Both the position numbers and the translations under genes were made by a program. This document shows positions 24,762 through 32,894 of a DNA stretch of 53,761 nt, piece after piece (within the stretch, counting starts at the first letter, position 1; each line of letters opens with the position of its first letter). The notes beneath the pieces were generated by a model. The model did no database searches. It saw only the letters and a program-made list of their open reading frames with translations, and was not told the DNA's origin. This DNA comes from Thauera aromatica K172 (GTDB taxonomy: Bacteria > Pseudomonadota > Gammaproteobacteria > Burkholderiales > Rhodocyclaceae): NCBI RefSeq assembly GCF_003030465.1, contig NZ_CP028340.1:1-53761 (forward strand), in the 5' to 3' direction.

Positions 24762-25594
24762 CGGTGTTCGGCATTCTGAATCTCACCGAGGACTCCTTCT
24801 TCGATGAGAGCCGGCGGCTAGACCCCGCCGGCGCTGTCACCGCGGCGATCGAAATGCTGCGAGTCGGATCAGACGTCGTGGATGTCGGACCGGCCGCCAG
24901 CCATCCGGACGCGAGGCCTGTATCGCCGGCCGATGAGATCAGACGTATTGCGCCGCTCTTAGACGCCCTGTCCGATCAGATGCACCGTGTTTCAATCGAC
25001 AGCTTCCAACCGGAAACCCAGCGCTATGCGCTCAAGCGCGGCGTGGGCTACCTGAACGATATCCAAGGATTTCCTGACCCTGCGCTCTATCCCGATATTG
25101 CTGAGGCGGACTGCAGGCTGGTGGTTATGCACTCAGCGCAGCGGGATGGCATCGCCACCCGCACCGGTCACCTTCGACCCGAAGACGCGCTCGACGAGAT
25201 TGTGCGGTTCTTCGAGGCGCGGGTTTCCGCCTTGCGACGGAGCGGGGTCGCTGCCGACCGGCTCATCCTCGATCCGGGGATGGGATTTTTCTTGAGCCCC
25301 GCACCGGAAACATCGCTGCACGTGCTGTCGAACCTTCAAAAGCTGAAGTCGGCGTTGGGGCTTCCGCTATTGGTCTCGGTGTCGCGGAAATCCTTCTTGG
25401 GCGCCACCGTTGGCCTTCCTGTAAAGGATCTGGGTCCAGCGAGCCTTGCGGCGGAACTTCACGCGATCGGCAATGGCGCTGACTACGTCCGCACCCACGC
25501 GCCTGGAGATCTGCGAAGCGCAATCACCTTCTCGGAAACCCTCGCGAAATTTCGCAGTCGCGACGCCAGAGACCGAGGGTTAGATCATGCCTAG
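24755..25594 (+). CDS. sul1: Sulfonamide-resistant dihydropteroate synthase Sul1
   Basis: 279-residue drug-insensitive DHPS giving sulfonamide resistance. Begins [20 protein letters not shown] and contains the pterin-site stretches [24 protein letters not shown] and [11 protein letters not shown] 24755 is the usual start, inside the qacEdelta1 end; longer upstream frames are qacE sequence. Confidence 0.98.
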   Translation: MVTVFGILNLTEDSFFDESRRLDPAGAVTAAIEMLRVGSDVVDVGPAASHPDARPVSPADEIRRIAPLLDALSDQMHRVSIDSFQPETQRYALKRGVGYLNDIQGFPDPALYPDIAEADCRLVVMHSAQRDGIATRTGHLRPEDALDEIVRFFEARVSALRRSGVAADRLILDPGMGFFLSPAPETSLHVLSNLQKLKSALGLPLLVSVSRKSFLGATVGLPVKDLGPASLAAELHAIGNGADYVRTHAPGDLRSAITFSETLAKFRSRDARDRGLDHA

Positions 25595-25721
25595 CATTCA
25601 CCTTCCGGCCGCCCGCTAGCGGACCCTGGTCAGGTTCCGCGAAGGTGGGCGCAGACATGCTGGGCTCGTCAGGATCAAACTGCACTATGAGGCGGCGGTT
25701 CATACCGCGCCAGGGGAGCGA

Positions 25722-26222
25722 ATGGACAGCGAGGAGCCTCCGAACGTTCGGGTCGCCTGCTCGGGTGATATCGACGAGGTTGTGCGGCTGATGCACGACG
25801 CTGCGGCGTGGATGTCCGCCAAGGGAACGCCCGCCTGGGACGTCGCGCGGATCGACCGGACATTCGCGGAGACCTTCGTCCTGAGATCCGAGCTCCTAGT
25901 CGCGAGTTGCAGCGACGGCATCGTCGGCTGTTGCACCTTGTCGGCCGAGGATCCCGAGTTCTGGCCCGACGCCCTCAAGGGGGAGGCCGCATATCTGCAC
26001 AAGCTCGCGGTGCGACGGACACATGCGGGCCGGGGTGTCAGCTCCGCGCTGATCGAGGCTTGCCGCCATGCCGCGCGAACGCAGGGGTGCGCCAAGCTGC
26101 GGCTCGACTGCCACCCGAACCTGCGTGGCCTATACGAGCGGCTCGGATTCACCCACGTCGACACTTTCAATCCCGGCTGGGATCCAACCTTCATCGCAGA
26201 ACGCCTAGAACTCGAAATCTAA
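25722..26222 (+). CDS. orf5: Orf5, GNAT-family acetyltransferase
   Basis: 166-residue GNAT protein of the 3'-conserved segment, with the acetyl-CoA loop pattern VRRTHAGRGVSSALI (about residues 93-107). Substrate unknown. Position 127 bp after sul1 is standard. The segment after it (26223-26330) is the rest of the 3'-conserved segment, cut by IS1326; the usual orf6 is lost. Confidence 0.93.
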   Translation: MDSEEPPNVRVACSGDIDEVVRLMHDAAAWMSAKGTPAWDVARIDRTFAETFVLRSELLVASCSDGIVGCCTLSAEDPEFWPDALKGEAAYLHKLAVRRTHAGRGVSSALIEACRHAARTQGCAKLRLDCHPNLRGLYERLGFTHVDTFNPGWDPTFIAERLELEI

Positions 26223-26397
26223 CGTCCGTTCGGGCATCGAGGTCCATGTCGGGGTGGGACGGGCCCGTGGCTTCAAGATCACTTGCAGTCCGACCGCGAT
26301 GTCTTGGTTGCGCGAGAGGTTGTCGATATCTGTTGATTTGCACCCAAATTTGACCCGGGATTTGCATTGAATTTTGACCCACCCCTTGTTGTCAGAA

Positions 26398-27183
26398 TTA
26401 TGTCTCGATTTTCAGTTTGCGGGTCTGTTTTTCCTCCTGCTTATTCTGAGTTGAACTGTGTTTGAAGCGGTAACTTTCATTGCCGGTTTCCAGGATGTGG
26501 CAGTGGTGGGTTAGTCGGTCCAACAACGCTGTTGTCATCTTTTCATCGCCAAACACTCGGCTCCATTCCGAGAAGCTCAAGTTGGTGGTCAGTATCACGC
26601 TGGTTTTTTCGTACAGCTTTGAGAGCAGGTGAAACAGCAGTGCCCCACCGGTTTGGCTAAAAGGCAAATATCCCAGCTCATCCAGAATCACCAAATCGGC
26701 ATACAACAGACGGTTTGCGATTTGTCCCTGACGCCCAGATGATTTCTCTTGCTCCAGTGCATTGACCAAATCCACGGTGGAGAAGAAACGCACCCGTCGG
26801 TTCAAGTGCATCACTGCTTGTGTACCAATGGCTGTGGCCAGGTGAGTCTTGCCTGTGCCTGGCCCACCAATCAGCACCACGTTCTGGGCTTGTTCCATGA
26901 AGTCGCACCGGTGCAATTGTTTGACCGTGGCCTCATTAACCAGGCTTTGACTGAAGTCAAAGCCCACCAAGTCCCGATACACGGGGAACTTGGCCACCCG
27001 CAATTGATAGTTCACCGAACGTACTTCACGCTCTGCCACTTCAGCTTTAATCAAGCTGTCCAGCATGGGCAAGGCTTGATTAAATGCTGGTGAATTCTGA
27101 TTGCCCAACTCCTCAATGGCGTGTGCCATGCCAAAGAGTTTCAAGGATTTGAGGATTCTCACATGGCCTTCATGCTGCATCAT
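26398..27183 (-). CDS. istB: IS1326 helper ATPase IstB
   Basis: 261-residue AAA+ ATPase that assists the IstA transposase. Walker A GPGTGKT is at residues 107-113 and Walker B is in [11 protein letters not shown]. The gene overlaps the istA end by 14 bp, the usual arrangement for coupled translation in IS21 elements. Confidence 0.93.
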   Translation of the reverse strand: MMQHEGHVRILKSLKLFGMAHAIEELGNQNSPAFNQALPMLDSLIKAEVAEREVRSVNYQLRVAKFPVYRDLVGFDFSQSLVNEATVKQLHRCDFMEQAQNVVLIGGPGTGKTHLATAIGTQAVMHLNRRVRFFSTVDLVNALEQEKSSGRQGQIANRLLYADLVILDELGYLPFSQTGGALLFHLLSKLYEKTSVILTTNLSFSEWSRVFGDEKMTTALLDRLTHHCHILETGNESYRFKHSSTQNKQEEKQTRKLKIET

Positions 27184-28693
27184 GGGCTCTCCTTAAACTG
27201 TCATAGCGGTTCACGTTGGCCTGTGGTTCCAATGTCAGCCTTAACCCCTTGGGAATTGGAATCGGTTTGGGTGGAGGTTCTTCGGTCAAACGTCCCAACA
27301 GATTAAGCACATGCTCCTTCGATGGCTTGCCACACTCCAATGCCAATTCCACAGCACTGAGTACCGCACCTTCATCGTGGTGCAATACAAGGGCCAGAAT
27401 TTCCACCATGTCACGGTCACCGCCGGGGCGTTGCAGCAAGATGGATTGAAGCTTCTTGAACGCGGGTGGCAATTCAGCAAATGGCGCACCATTGCGCAAC
27501 GCCCCAGGTTTCTTCTGAAGCACAGACAAGTAATGGTGCCAGTCGTATTGTGTGTGGCCACGCCGAGCGTGGCCACTGCCAAACAATCTTGGATGCTCGG
27601 CAATGTGTTGGCCTTCGGCAGCCATCACCAGCTTGTCTGCATAAATCCGAAGGCTGATGGCCCTGTTGGCGTAACTGGCAGGAACGCTGTAGCGATTGCC
27701 CTCGTGGTGAACAAGGCAGGTTGAAGTGACTCGCTTGGTTTGCTCCACGAATGCATCAAAGGCATTGGGTAGCGCCATCAACTCGCCTTGTTCATCGGCA
27801 AAGGCCTCTTGCACGGTTTGGTCCAATTCGGGGTGGCGCAGCTCAGACCACAGCGCTTTGCAGCGATGCTCAAGCCACACATTCAAATCAGCAAGGCTTT
27901 GAAAGTCTGGTGCCCCTTGCCACAGGCGTTGGCGGGAATCCTGCACGTTCTTCTCAATCTGGCCTTTCTCCCAACCCGATGCTGGATTACAGAACTGCGC
28001 ATCAAACAGGTAGTGGCTGACCATGGCAGTGAACCGCTGATTGACCCTGCGCTCTTTGCCACGCCCCACCGAATCCACAGCGGTCTTCATGTTGTCGTAG
28101 ATGCCGCGCTTGGGAATGCCACCGAAGATTTGAAAGGCATGCCAGTGGGCATCAAACAGCATTTCATGTTTTTGCTGGTAGTAAGCCCGAAGCACAAAGG
28201 CCCGGCTGTGGGCCAACTTAAACTGGGCAATCTGAAGTTTGACCTGTTTGCCCGCTATGCGGGCAAAGTCCTCACTCCAATCGAATTGGAAGGCTTCGCC
28301 ACAAGCAAAGCGCAAGGGGATGAAACAACCCTTGCCCGAGGTTTGCGCCTTGAACTGTTCGGAATCTTTCCACTGTCGGGCAAAGGCACACACTCGGTCA
28401 TAAGACCCGGTAAAGCCCAAAGCGACCAAATCCCGGTACATGCTGCGCAGGTTTCTGCGCAGCTTCTTTGTCTTTTTGTGCTCGGTGGAGAGCCACTGCC
28501 TTAACTTGGGCTCAAAAGGACTTAACTTGCCAACGCTGTCTCGCGCTGGGTACTGCGGTTCAACCACCTTGCTTTGCAAATACTTGCGAACGGTGTTCCT
28601 GGACAGGCCGCTTCGTCGGGCTATTTCCCGAATCGACGCACCATCGCGAAAATGCCAGCGTCGAATTGCGCTCAATATCGCCACGTTTATCAC
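27170..28693 (-). CDS. istA: IS1326 transposase IstA
   Basis: 507-residue DDE transposase: N-terminal helix-turn-helix ([22 protein letters not shown], about residues 18-40), Asp in FDWSEDF, Asp in IYDNMKTAV and Glu near [10 protein letters not shown]. The GTG start at 28693 follows AAGGA. Full length, so IS1326 may be active. Confidence 0.93.
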   Translation of the reverse strand: MINVAILSAIRRWHFRDGASIREIARRSGLSRNTVRKYLQSKVVEPQYPARDSVGKLSPFEPKLRQWLSTEHKKTKKLRRNLRSMYRDLVALGFTGSYDRVCAFARQWKDSEQFKAQTSGKGCFIPLRFACGEAFQFDWSEDFARIAGKQVKLQIAQFKLAHSRAFVLRAYYQQKHEMLFDAHWHAFQIFGGIPKRGIYDNMKTAVDSVGRGKERRVNQRFTAMVSHYLFDAQFCNPASGWEKGQIEKNVQDSRQRLWQGAPDFQSLADLNVWLEHRCKALWSELRHPELDQTVQEAFADEQGELMALPNAFDAFVEQTKRVTSTCLVHHEGNRYSVPASYANRAISLRIYADKLVMAAEGQHIAEHPRLFGSGHARRGHTQYDWHHYLSVLQKKPGALRNGAPFAELPPAFKKLQSILLQRPGGDRDMVEILALVLHHDEGAVLSAVELALECGKPSKEHVLNLLGRLTEEPPPKPIPIPKGLRLTLEPQANVNRYDSLRRAHDAA

Positions 28694-28800
28694 TCCTTGA
28701 TTTCTCCCGCCATATCCAGACGGGAAACAGTGTCATACGTGGGTCAAATTTCGACGCAAATCTTTACCCTAAGTGGGTCAATTTTAGATGCAACTCAACA

Positions 28801-28945
28801 GCCGGCCGAAATCGAGCCTGCCCCTCATCTGTCAACGCCGCGCCGGGTGAGTCGGCCCCTCAAGTGTCAACGTCCGCCCCTCATCTGTCAGTGAGGGCCA
28901 AGTTTTCCGCGAGGTATCCACAACGCCGGCGGCCGCGGGGCATGA
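28801..28945 (-). other. Fragment of an IncP-1alpha (RK2-type) oriV
   Basis: Starts at the IS1326 end. Carries three iterons (28820-28834, 28855-28869, 28876-28890) and then CCAAGTTTTCCGCGAGGTAT and TCCACAACGCC, which I recognise from RK2 oriV. The iteron spacing (35 and 21 bp) equals that at 91-161. It continues into GCGGCCGCGG and then changes to the tetR-side sequence, whereas RK2 (from memory) continues with more oriV, suggesting a further deletion. Confidence 0.8.
28820..28890 (-). repeat. IncP-1alpha-type TrfA iterons (three copies)
   Basis: GCCCCTCATCTGTCA, GCCCCTCAAGTGTCA and GCCCCTCATCTGTCA. All three match the iteron consensus better than the third resident copy at 147-161. Confidence 0.9.
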
Positions 28946-28975
28946 AAAAGCCCGTAGCGGGCTGCTACGGGCGTC
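28943..28975. terminator. Hairpin downstream of tetR
   Basis: GCCCGTAGC-GGGCT-GCTACGGGC, preceded on the plus strand by AAAAA, so transcripts of tetR (leftward) would end in a U-run. Probable tetR terminator. Confidence 0.6.
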
Positions 28976-29056
28976 TGACGCGGTGGAAAGGGGGAGGGGA
29001 TGTTGTCTACATGGCTCTGCTGTAGTGAGTGGGTTGCGCTCCGGCAGCGGTCCTGA

Positions 29057-29707
29057 TCAATCGTCACCCTTTCTCGGTCCTTCAACGTTCCTGACAACGA
29101 GCCTCCTTTTCGCCAATCCATCGACAATCACCGCGAGTCCCTGCTCGAACGCTGCGTCCGGACCGGCTTCGTCGAAGGCGTCTATCGCGGCCCGCAACAG
29201 CGGCGAGAGCGGAGCCTGTTCAACGGTGCCGCCGCGCTCGCCGGCATCGCTGTCGCCGGCCTGCTCCTCAAGCACGGCCCCAACAGTGAAGTAGCTGATT
29301 GTCATCAGCGCATTGACGGCGTCCCCGGCCGAAAAACCCGCCTCGCAGAGGAAGCGAAGCTGCGCGTCGGCCGTTTCCATCTGCGGTGCGCCCGGTCGCG
29401 TGCCGGCATGGATGCGCGCGCCATCGCGGTAGGCGAGCAGCGCCTGCCTGAAGCTGCGGGCATTCCCGATCAGAAATGAGCGCCAGTCGTCGTCGGCTCT
29501 CGGCACCGAATGCGTATGATTCTCCGCCAGCATGGCTTCGGCCAGTGCGTCGAGCAGCGCCCGCTTGTTCCTGAAGTGCCAGTAAAGCGCCGGCTGCTGA
29601 ACCCCCAACCGTTCCGCCAGTTTGCGTGTCGTCAGACCGTCTACGCCGACCTCGTTCAACAGGTCCAGGGCGGCACGGATCACTGTATTCGGCTGCAACT
29701 TTGTCAT
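29057..29707 (-). CDS. tetR(A): Tetracycline repressor TetR (class A)
   Basis: 216-residue repressor that releases the tet operators when it binds tetracycline-Mg. N-terminal helix-turn-helix DGLTTRKLAERLGVQQPALYWH; the rest matches class A TetR of Tn1721/RP1. I chose MTKLQPN at 29707 over an upstream in-frame codon, to fit the family size. Divergent from tetA with two operators between. Confidence 0.95.
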   Translation of the reverse strand: MTKLQPNTVIRAALDLLNEVGVDGLTTRKLAERLGVQQPALYWHFRNKRALLDALAEAMLAENHTHSVPRADDDWRSFLIGNARSFRQALLAYRDGARIHAGTRPGAPQMETADAQLRFLCEAGFSAGDAVNALMTISYFTVGAVLEEQAGDSDAGERGGTVEQAPLSPLLRAAIDAFDEAGPDAAFEQGLAVIVDGLAKRRLVVRNVEGPRKGDD

Positions 29708-29715
29708 GCTTGACA

Positions 29716-29765
29716 CTTTATCACTGATAAACATAATATGTCCACCAACTTATCAGTGATAAAGA
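29716..29765. promoter_or_regulatory. Two tet operators between tetR and tetA
   Basis: Palindromic TTTATCACTGATAAA (about 29717-29731) and CTTATCAGTGATAAAG (about 29749-29764). TetR binding here controls both divergent genes. Confidence 0.9.
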
Positions 29766-29812
29766 ATCCGCGCGTTCAATCGGACCAGCGGAGGCTGGTC
29801 CGGAGGCCAGAC

Positions 29813-31012
29813 GTGAAACCCAACAGACCCCTGATCGTAATTCTGAGCACTGTCGCGCTCGACGCTGTCGGCATCGGCCTGATTATGCCGGTGCTGCCGG
29901 GCCTCCTGCGCGATCTGGTTCACTCGAACGACGTCACCGCCCACTATGGCATTCTGCTGGCGCTGTATGCGTTGATGCAATTTGCCTGCGCACCTGTGCT
30001 GGGCGCGCTGTCGGATCGTTTCGGGCGGCGGCCGGTCTTGCTCGTCTCGCTGGCCGGCGCTGCTGTCGACTACGCCATCATGGCGACGGCGCCTTTCCTT
30101 TGGGTTCTCTATATCGGGCGGATCGTGGCCGGCATCACCGGGGCGACTGGGGCGGTAGCCGGCGCTTATATTGCCGATATCACTGATGGCGATGAGCGCG
30201 CGCGGCACTTCGGCTTCATGAGCGCCTGTTTCGGGTTCGGGATGGTCGCGGGACCTGTGCTCGGTGGGCTGATGGGCGGTTTCTCCCCCCACGCTCCGTT
30301 CTTCGCCGCGGCAGCCTTGAACGGCCTCAATTTCCTGACGGGCTGTTTCCTTTTGCCGGAGTCGCACAAAGGCGAACGCCGGCCGTTACGCCGGGAGGCT
30401 CTCAACCCGCTCGCTTCGTTCCGGTGGGCCCGGGGCATGACCGTCGTCGCCGCCCTGATGGCGGTCTTCTTCATCATGCAACTTGTCGGACAGGTGCCGG
30501 CCGCGCTTTGGGTCATTTTCGGCGAGGATCGCTTTCACTGGGACGCGACCACGATCGGCATTTCGCTTGCCGCATTTGGCATTCTGCATTCACTCGCCCA
30601 GGCAATGATCACCGGCCCTGTAGCCGCCCGGCTCGGCGAAAGGCGGGCACTCATGCTCGGAATGATTGCCGACGGCACAGGCTACATCCTGCTTGCCTTC
30701 GCGACACGGGGATGGATGGCGTTCCCGATCATGGTCCTGCTTGCTTCGGGTGGCATCGGAATGCCGGCGCTGCAAGCAATGTTGTCCAGGCAGGTGGATG
30801 AGGAACGTCAGGGGCAGCTGCAAGGCTCACTGGCGGCGCTCACCAGCCTGACCTCGATCGTCGGACCCCTCCTCTTCACGGCGATCTATGCGGCTTCTAT
30901 AACAACGTGGAACGGGTGGGCATGGATTGCAGGCGCTGCCCTCTACTTGCTCTGCCTGCCGGCGCTGCGTCGCGGGCTTTGGAGCGGCGCAGGGCAACGA
31001 GCCGATCGCTGA
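29813..31012 (+). CDS. tetA(A): Tetracycline efflux pump TetA(A)
   Basis: 399-residue major facilitator antiporter (12 membrane segments) exporting tetracycline-Mg for protons. The signature GALSDRFGRRPVLLVSLAGA (loop 2-3) is present. I chose the GTG at 29813, which gives VKPNRPLIVILSTVALD, over the upstream open frame, to match the known class A protein. RBS GGAGG lies 8 bp before it. Confidence 0.96.
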   Translation: MKPNRPLIVILSTVALDAVGIGLIMPVLPGLLRDLVHSNDVTAHYGILLALYALMQFACAPVLGALSDRFGRRPVLLVSLAGAAVDYAIMATAPFLWVLYIGRIVAGITGATGAVAGAYIADITDGDERARHFGFMSACFGFGMVAGPVLGGLMGGFSPHAPFFAAAALNGLNFLTGCFLLPESHKGERRPLRREALNPLASFRWARGMTVVAALMAVFFIMQLVGQVPAALWVIFGEDRFHWDATTIGISLAAFGILHSLAQAMITGPVAARLGERRALMLGMIADGTGYILLAFATRGWMAFPIMVLLASGGIGMPALQAMLSRQVDEERQGQLQGSLAALTSLTSIVGPLLFTAIYAASITTWNGWAWIAGAALYLLCLPALRRGLWSGAGQRADR

Positions 31013-31043
31013 TCGTGGAAACGATAGGCCTATGCCATGCGGG

Positions 31044-31911
31044 TCAAGGCGACTTCCGGCAAGCTATACGCGCCCTAGGAGTGCGGTTGGAACGTTGGCC
31101 CAGCCAGATACTCCCGATCACGAGCAGGACGCCGATGATTTGAAGCGCACTCAGCGTCTGATCCAAGAACAACCATCCTAGCAACACGGCGGTCCCCGGG
31201 CTGAGAAAGCCCAGTAAGGAAACAACTGTAGGTTCGAGTCGCGAGATCCCCCGGAACCAAAGGAAGTAGGTTAAACCCGCTCCGATCAGGCCGAGCCACG
31301 CCAGGCCGAGAACATTGGTTCCTGTAGGCATCGGGATTGGCGGATCAAACACTAAAGCTACTGGAACGAGCAGAAGTCCTCCGGCCGCCAGTTGCCAGGC
31401 GGTAAAGGTGAGCAGAGGCACGGGAGGTTGCCACTTGCGGGTCAGCACGGTTCCGAACGCCATGGAAACCGCCCCCGCCAGGCCCGCTGCGACGCCGACA
31501 GGATCTAGCGCTGCGTTTGGTGTCAACACCAACAGCGCCACGCCCGCAGTTCCGCAAATAGCCCCCAGGACCGCCATCAATCGTATCGGGCTACCTAGCA
31601 GAGCGGCAGAGATGAACACGACCATCAGCGGCTGCACAGCGCCTACCGTCGCCGCGACCCCGCCCGGCAGGCGGTAGACCGAAATAAACAACAAGCTCCA
31701 GAATAGCGAAATATTAAGTGCGCCGAGGATGAAGATGCGCATCCACCAGATTCCCGTTGGAATCTGTCGGACGATCATCACGAGCAATAAACCCGCCGGC
31801 AACGCCCGCAGCATCGCGACCGTCATCGGTGAGAAGTTCGGCAGGTATTGGGTGGTGACAATGTAGGTGCTGCCCCAAATGGCAGGTGCTATCGCTGTGA
31901 ACAATAAATCG
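31044..31911 (-). pseudogene. PecM-like EamA/DMT transporter, N-terminally truncated
   Basis: Drug/metabolite-transporter family protein commonly found beside tetA(A) in Tn1721-type DNA. About ten membrane segments from FTAIAPAIWGSTYIVT onward to the C terminus. The first few residues are lost at the junction with tniA at about 31911; no ATG remains and only a TTG at 31902-31904 could start it. Otherwise nearly full length (286 residues). Confidence 0.82.
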
Positions 31912-32596
31912 GGGCAGACGGCGCTTCCAGCGTGACGACCATGCCGAGCACGCAGCGGGTGAACACGTCGATGGCGAGGGTCAGGTACGGGCGGCCAATA
32001 GGTTGCCGGTCGCGGTCATCGACCACGATCAGGTCGATGACCGTATGGTCTATCTGCACCTGCTCCAGCGGCGCGGTCACGGCAGGAGGCTCGCCGCCCA
32101 CACCTTGTAGGTCACGAGCGGCATCCTGGCCTTCCCGCCGGCGGATGACCTTGCGCGGGTCAAGGCTAGCGATCCGTAAGGCCACGGTATTGCGCGCCGG
32201 CACTCGCAGTTTTTGAGCCTTGCACACCTGAGTGACTTCGCGGTGAAAGGCCGCTAGGCTGCGCTTCTGCTTGGTCAGGAACCGCTTTTGCAGTAGCTCG
32301 TGGATGACGCGCTCGACCGGTTCCGGCAAGCGCCCCTTACCTTTACCTCCACCGGACTGGCCGGGCACCAGATCCGTCACGAGGCCGCTGCCTTGCCGGG
32401 CACGCCGGATCAGAACGTATACCTGGCGCCGAGACAAGCCCAGCGCCTGAGCCGCCATATCGGCCGCTTCGTGCCCGACCGTCTCCGACTGCGCCAACGG
32501 ACTGATGATCTCCGCACGACGGCGCGCACGCTCCCAAGCCTCATCAGGCAGAGTGGCCACGCCTTGTTCTGGAATCCGTGGGGTGTCCGTCGCCAT
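31912..32596 (-). pseudogene. tniA: tniA transposase, 3'-truncated
   Basis: Encodes about the first 227 of 559 residues of the Tn402 DDE transposase: MATDTPRIPEQGVATLPDEA through the first catalytic Asp region (VQIDHTVID) to LEAPSA, where the frame enters pecM-side DNA. The second Asp and the Glu of the catalytic triad are missing, so it is inactive but may still bind the terminal repeats. ATG at 32594-32596 after GAGGTGAG. Confidence 0.93.
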
Positions 32597-32629
32597 GCTC
32601 ACCTCGCTTTGGTGCACACGAGTATTGAG

Positions 32630-32737
32630 CATAGTCGAGATTGGTGCAGATCACTTCTGATATTGAACTGTCAGGAGCTGGCTGCACAACAGCCATTACG
32701 CCCAATCAACTGGTGCAGTCGTCTTCTGAAAATGACA
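32630..32737 (-). repeat. IRt terminus of the integron transposon
   Basis: Outer end reads inverted TGTCATTTTCAGAAGACGAC; further TniA-type repeats lie inside (TGTCAGGAGCTGGCTGCAC, TATCAGAAGTGATCTGCAC). Matches the known Tn402 IRt. Confidence 0.93.
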
Positions 32738-32751
32738 TCAAATTGGCTAGG
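32738..32751. repeat. Right target duplication (TCAAA) and right half of par res subsite
   Basis: TCAAA at 32738-32742 pairs with 20898-20902. The next 9 bp, TTGGCTAGG, are the inverted partner of CCTAGCCAA at 20871-20879. Joined without the transposon they form one inverted repeat around GGGAAGGTTCCC. The remainder to 32843 has no gene. Confidence 0.85.
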
Positions 32752-32843
32752 TTGTTTTGGGCCATGCAACGGGGCCGGGTGGATCTCGTTGTGGATCTCG
32801 CCGGCGGGGATCTAGCCGTGGATCTCCGACCTGGTGCGCAGGC

Positions 32844-32873
32844 CAAAAAAAACCGCCCCGGAGTGCGGGGCGG
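32844..32873 (-). terminator. Terminator after traC
   Basis: On the minus strand CGCCCCG-CACT-CCGGGGCG is followed by eight T. It lies about 20 bp after the traC stop and ends the leftward tra transcript. Confidence 0.85.
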
Positions 32874-32894
32874 CGAAGTAGGGCGGTCGTGCTG

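Larger units (their letters stand above)
26331..28800 (-). mobile_element. IS1326: IS1326 (IS21 family)
   Basis: 2,470 bp with ends TGTTGATTTGCACCCAAATT and, inverted, TGTTGAGTTGCATCTAAAAT, and inner GGGTCAA repeats typical of IS21-type ends. Carries istA (507 residues) and istB (261 residues), the sizes known for IS1326, and lies after orf5 as in In2/In0-type integrons. No target duplication is seen: GATATC precedes it and GCCGGC follows. The right side is IncP-1alpha oriV sequence, so an adjacent deletion or recombination has occurred. Confidence 0.88.
20903..32737 (+). mobile_element. Tn402-type class 1 integron transposon (transposition-defective)
   Basis: Runs from IRi (TGTCGTTTTCAGAAGACGGC) to IRt (inverted TGTCATTTTCAGAAGACGAC), 11,835 bp, with a perfect 5-bp target duplication. 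It carries intI1, ereA2, qacEdelta1, sul1, orf5, IS1326, an IncP-1alpha oriV fragment, tetR-tetA, a truncated pecM-like gene and only the 5' part of tniA. tniB, tniQ and tniR are absent, so it must have moved with help in trans or lost them after insertion. It entered the res site of parA, in line with the known preference of this family for res sites. Confidence 0.93.

Noticed and set aside
28801..28945. A second working replication origin
   Set aside because: Only three iterons and a short flank are present; the AT-rich opening region and the rest of RK2 oriV are not seen, so function as an origin is unlikely, though TrfA binding is possible.
29738..29812. Longer TetA starting at 29738
   Set aside because: That extension covers a tet operator and is not part of known class A TetA; the GTG at 29813 has a good ribosome-binding site.
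31044..31904. PecM-like gene as an intact gene
   Set aside because: The usual N terminus is cut at the tniA junction and only a TTG is available as a start, so it is called truncated.
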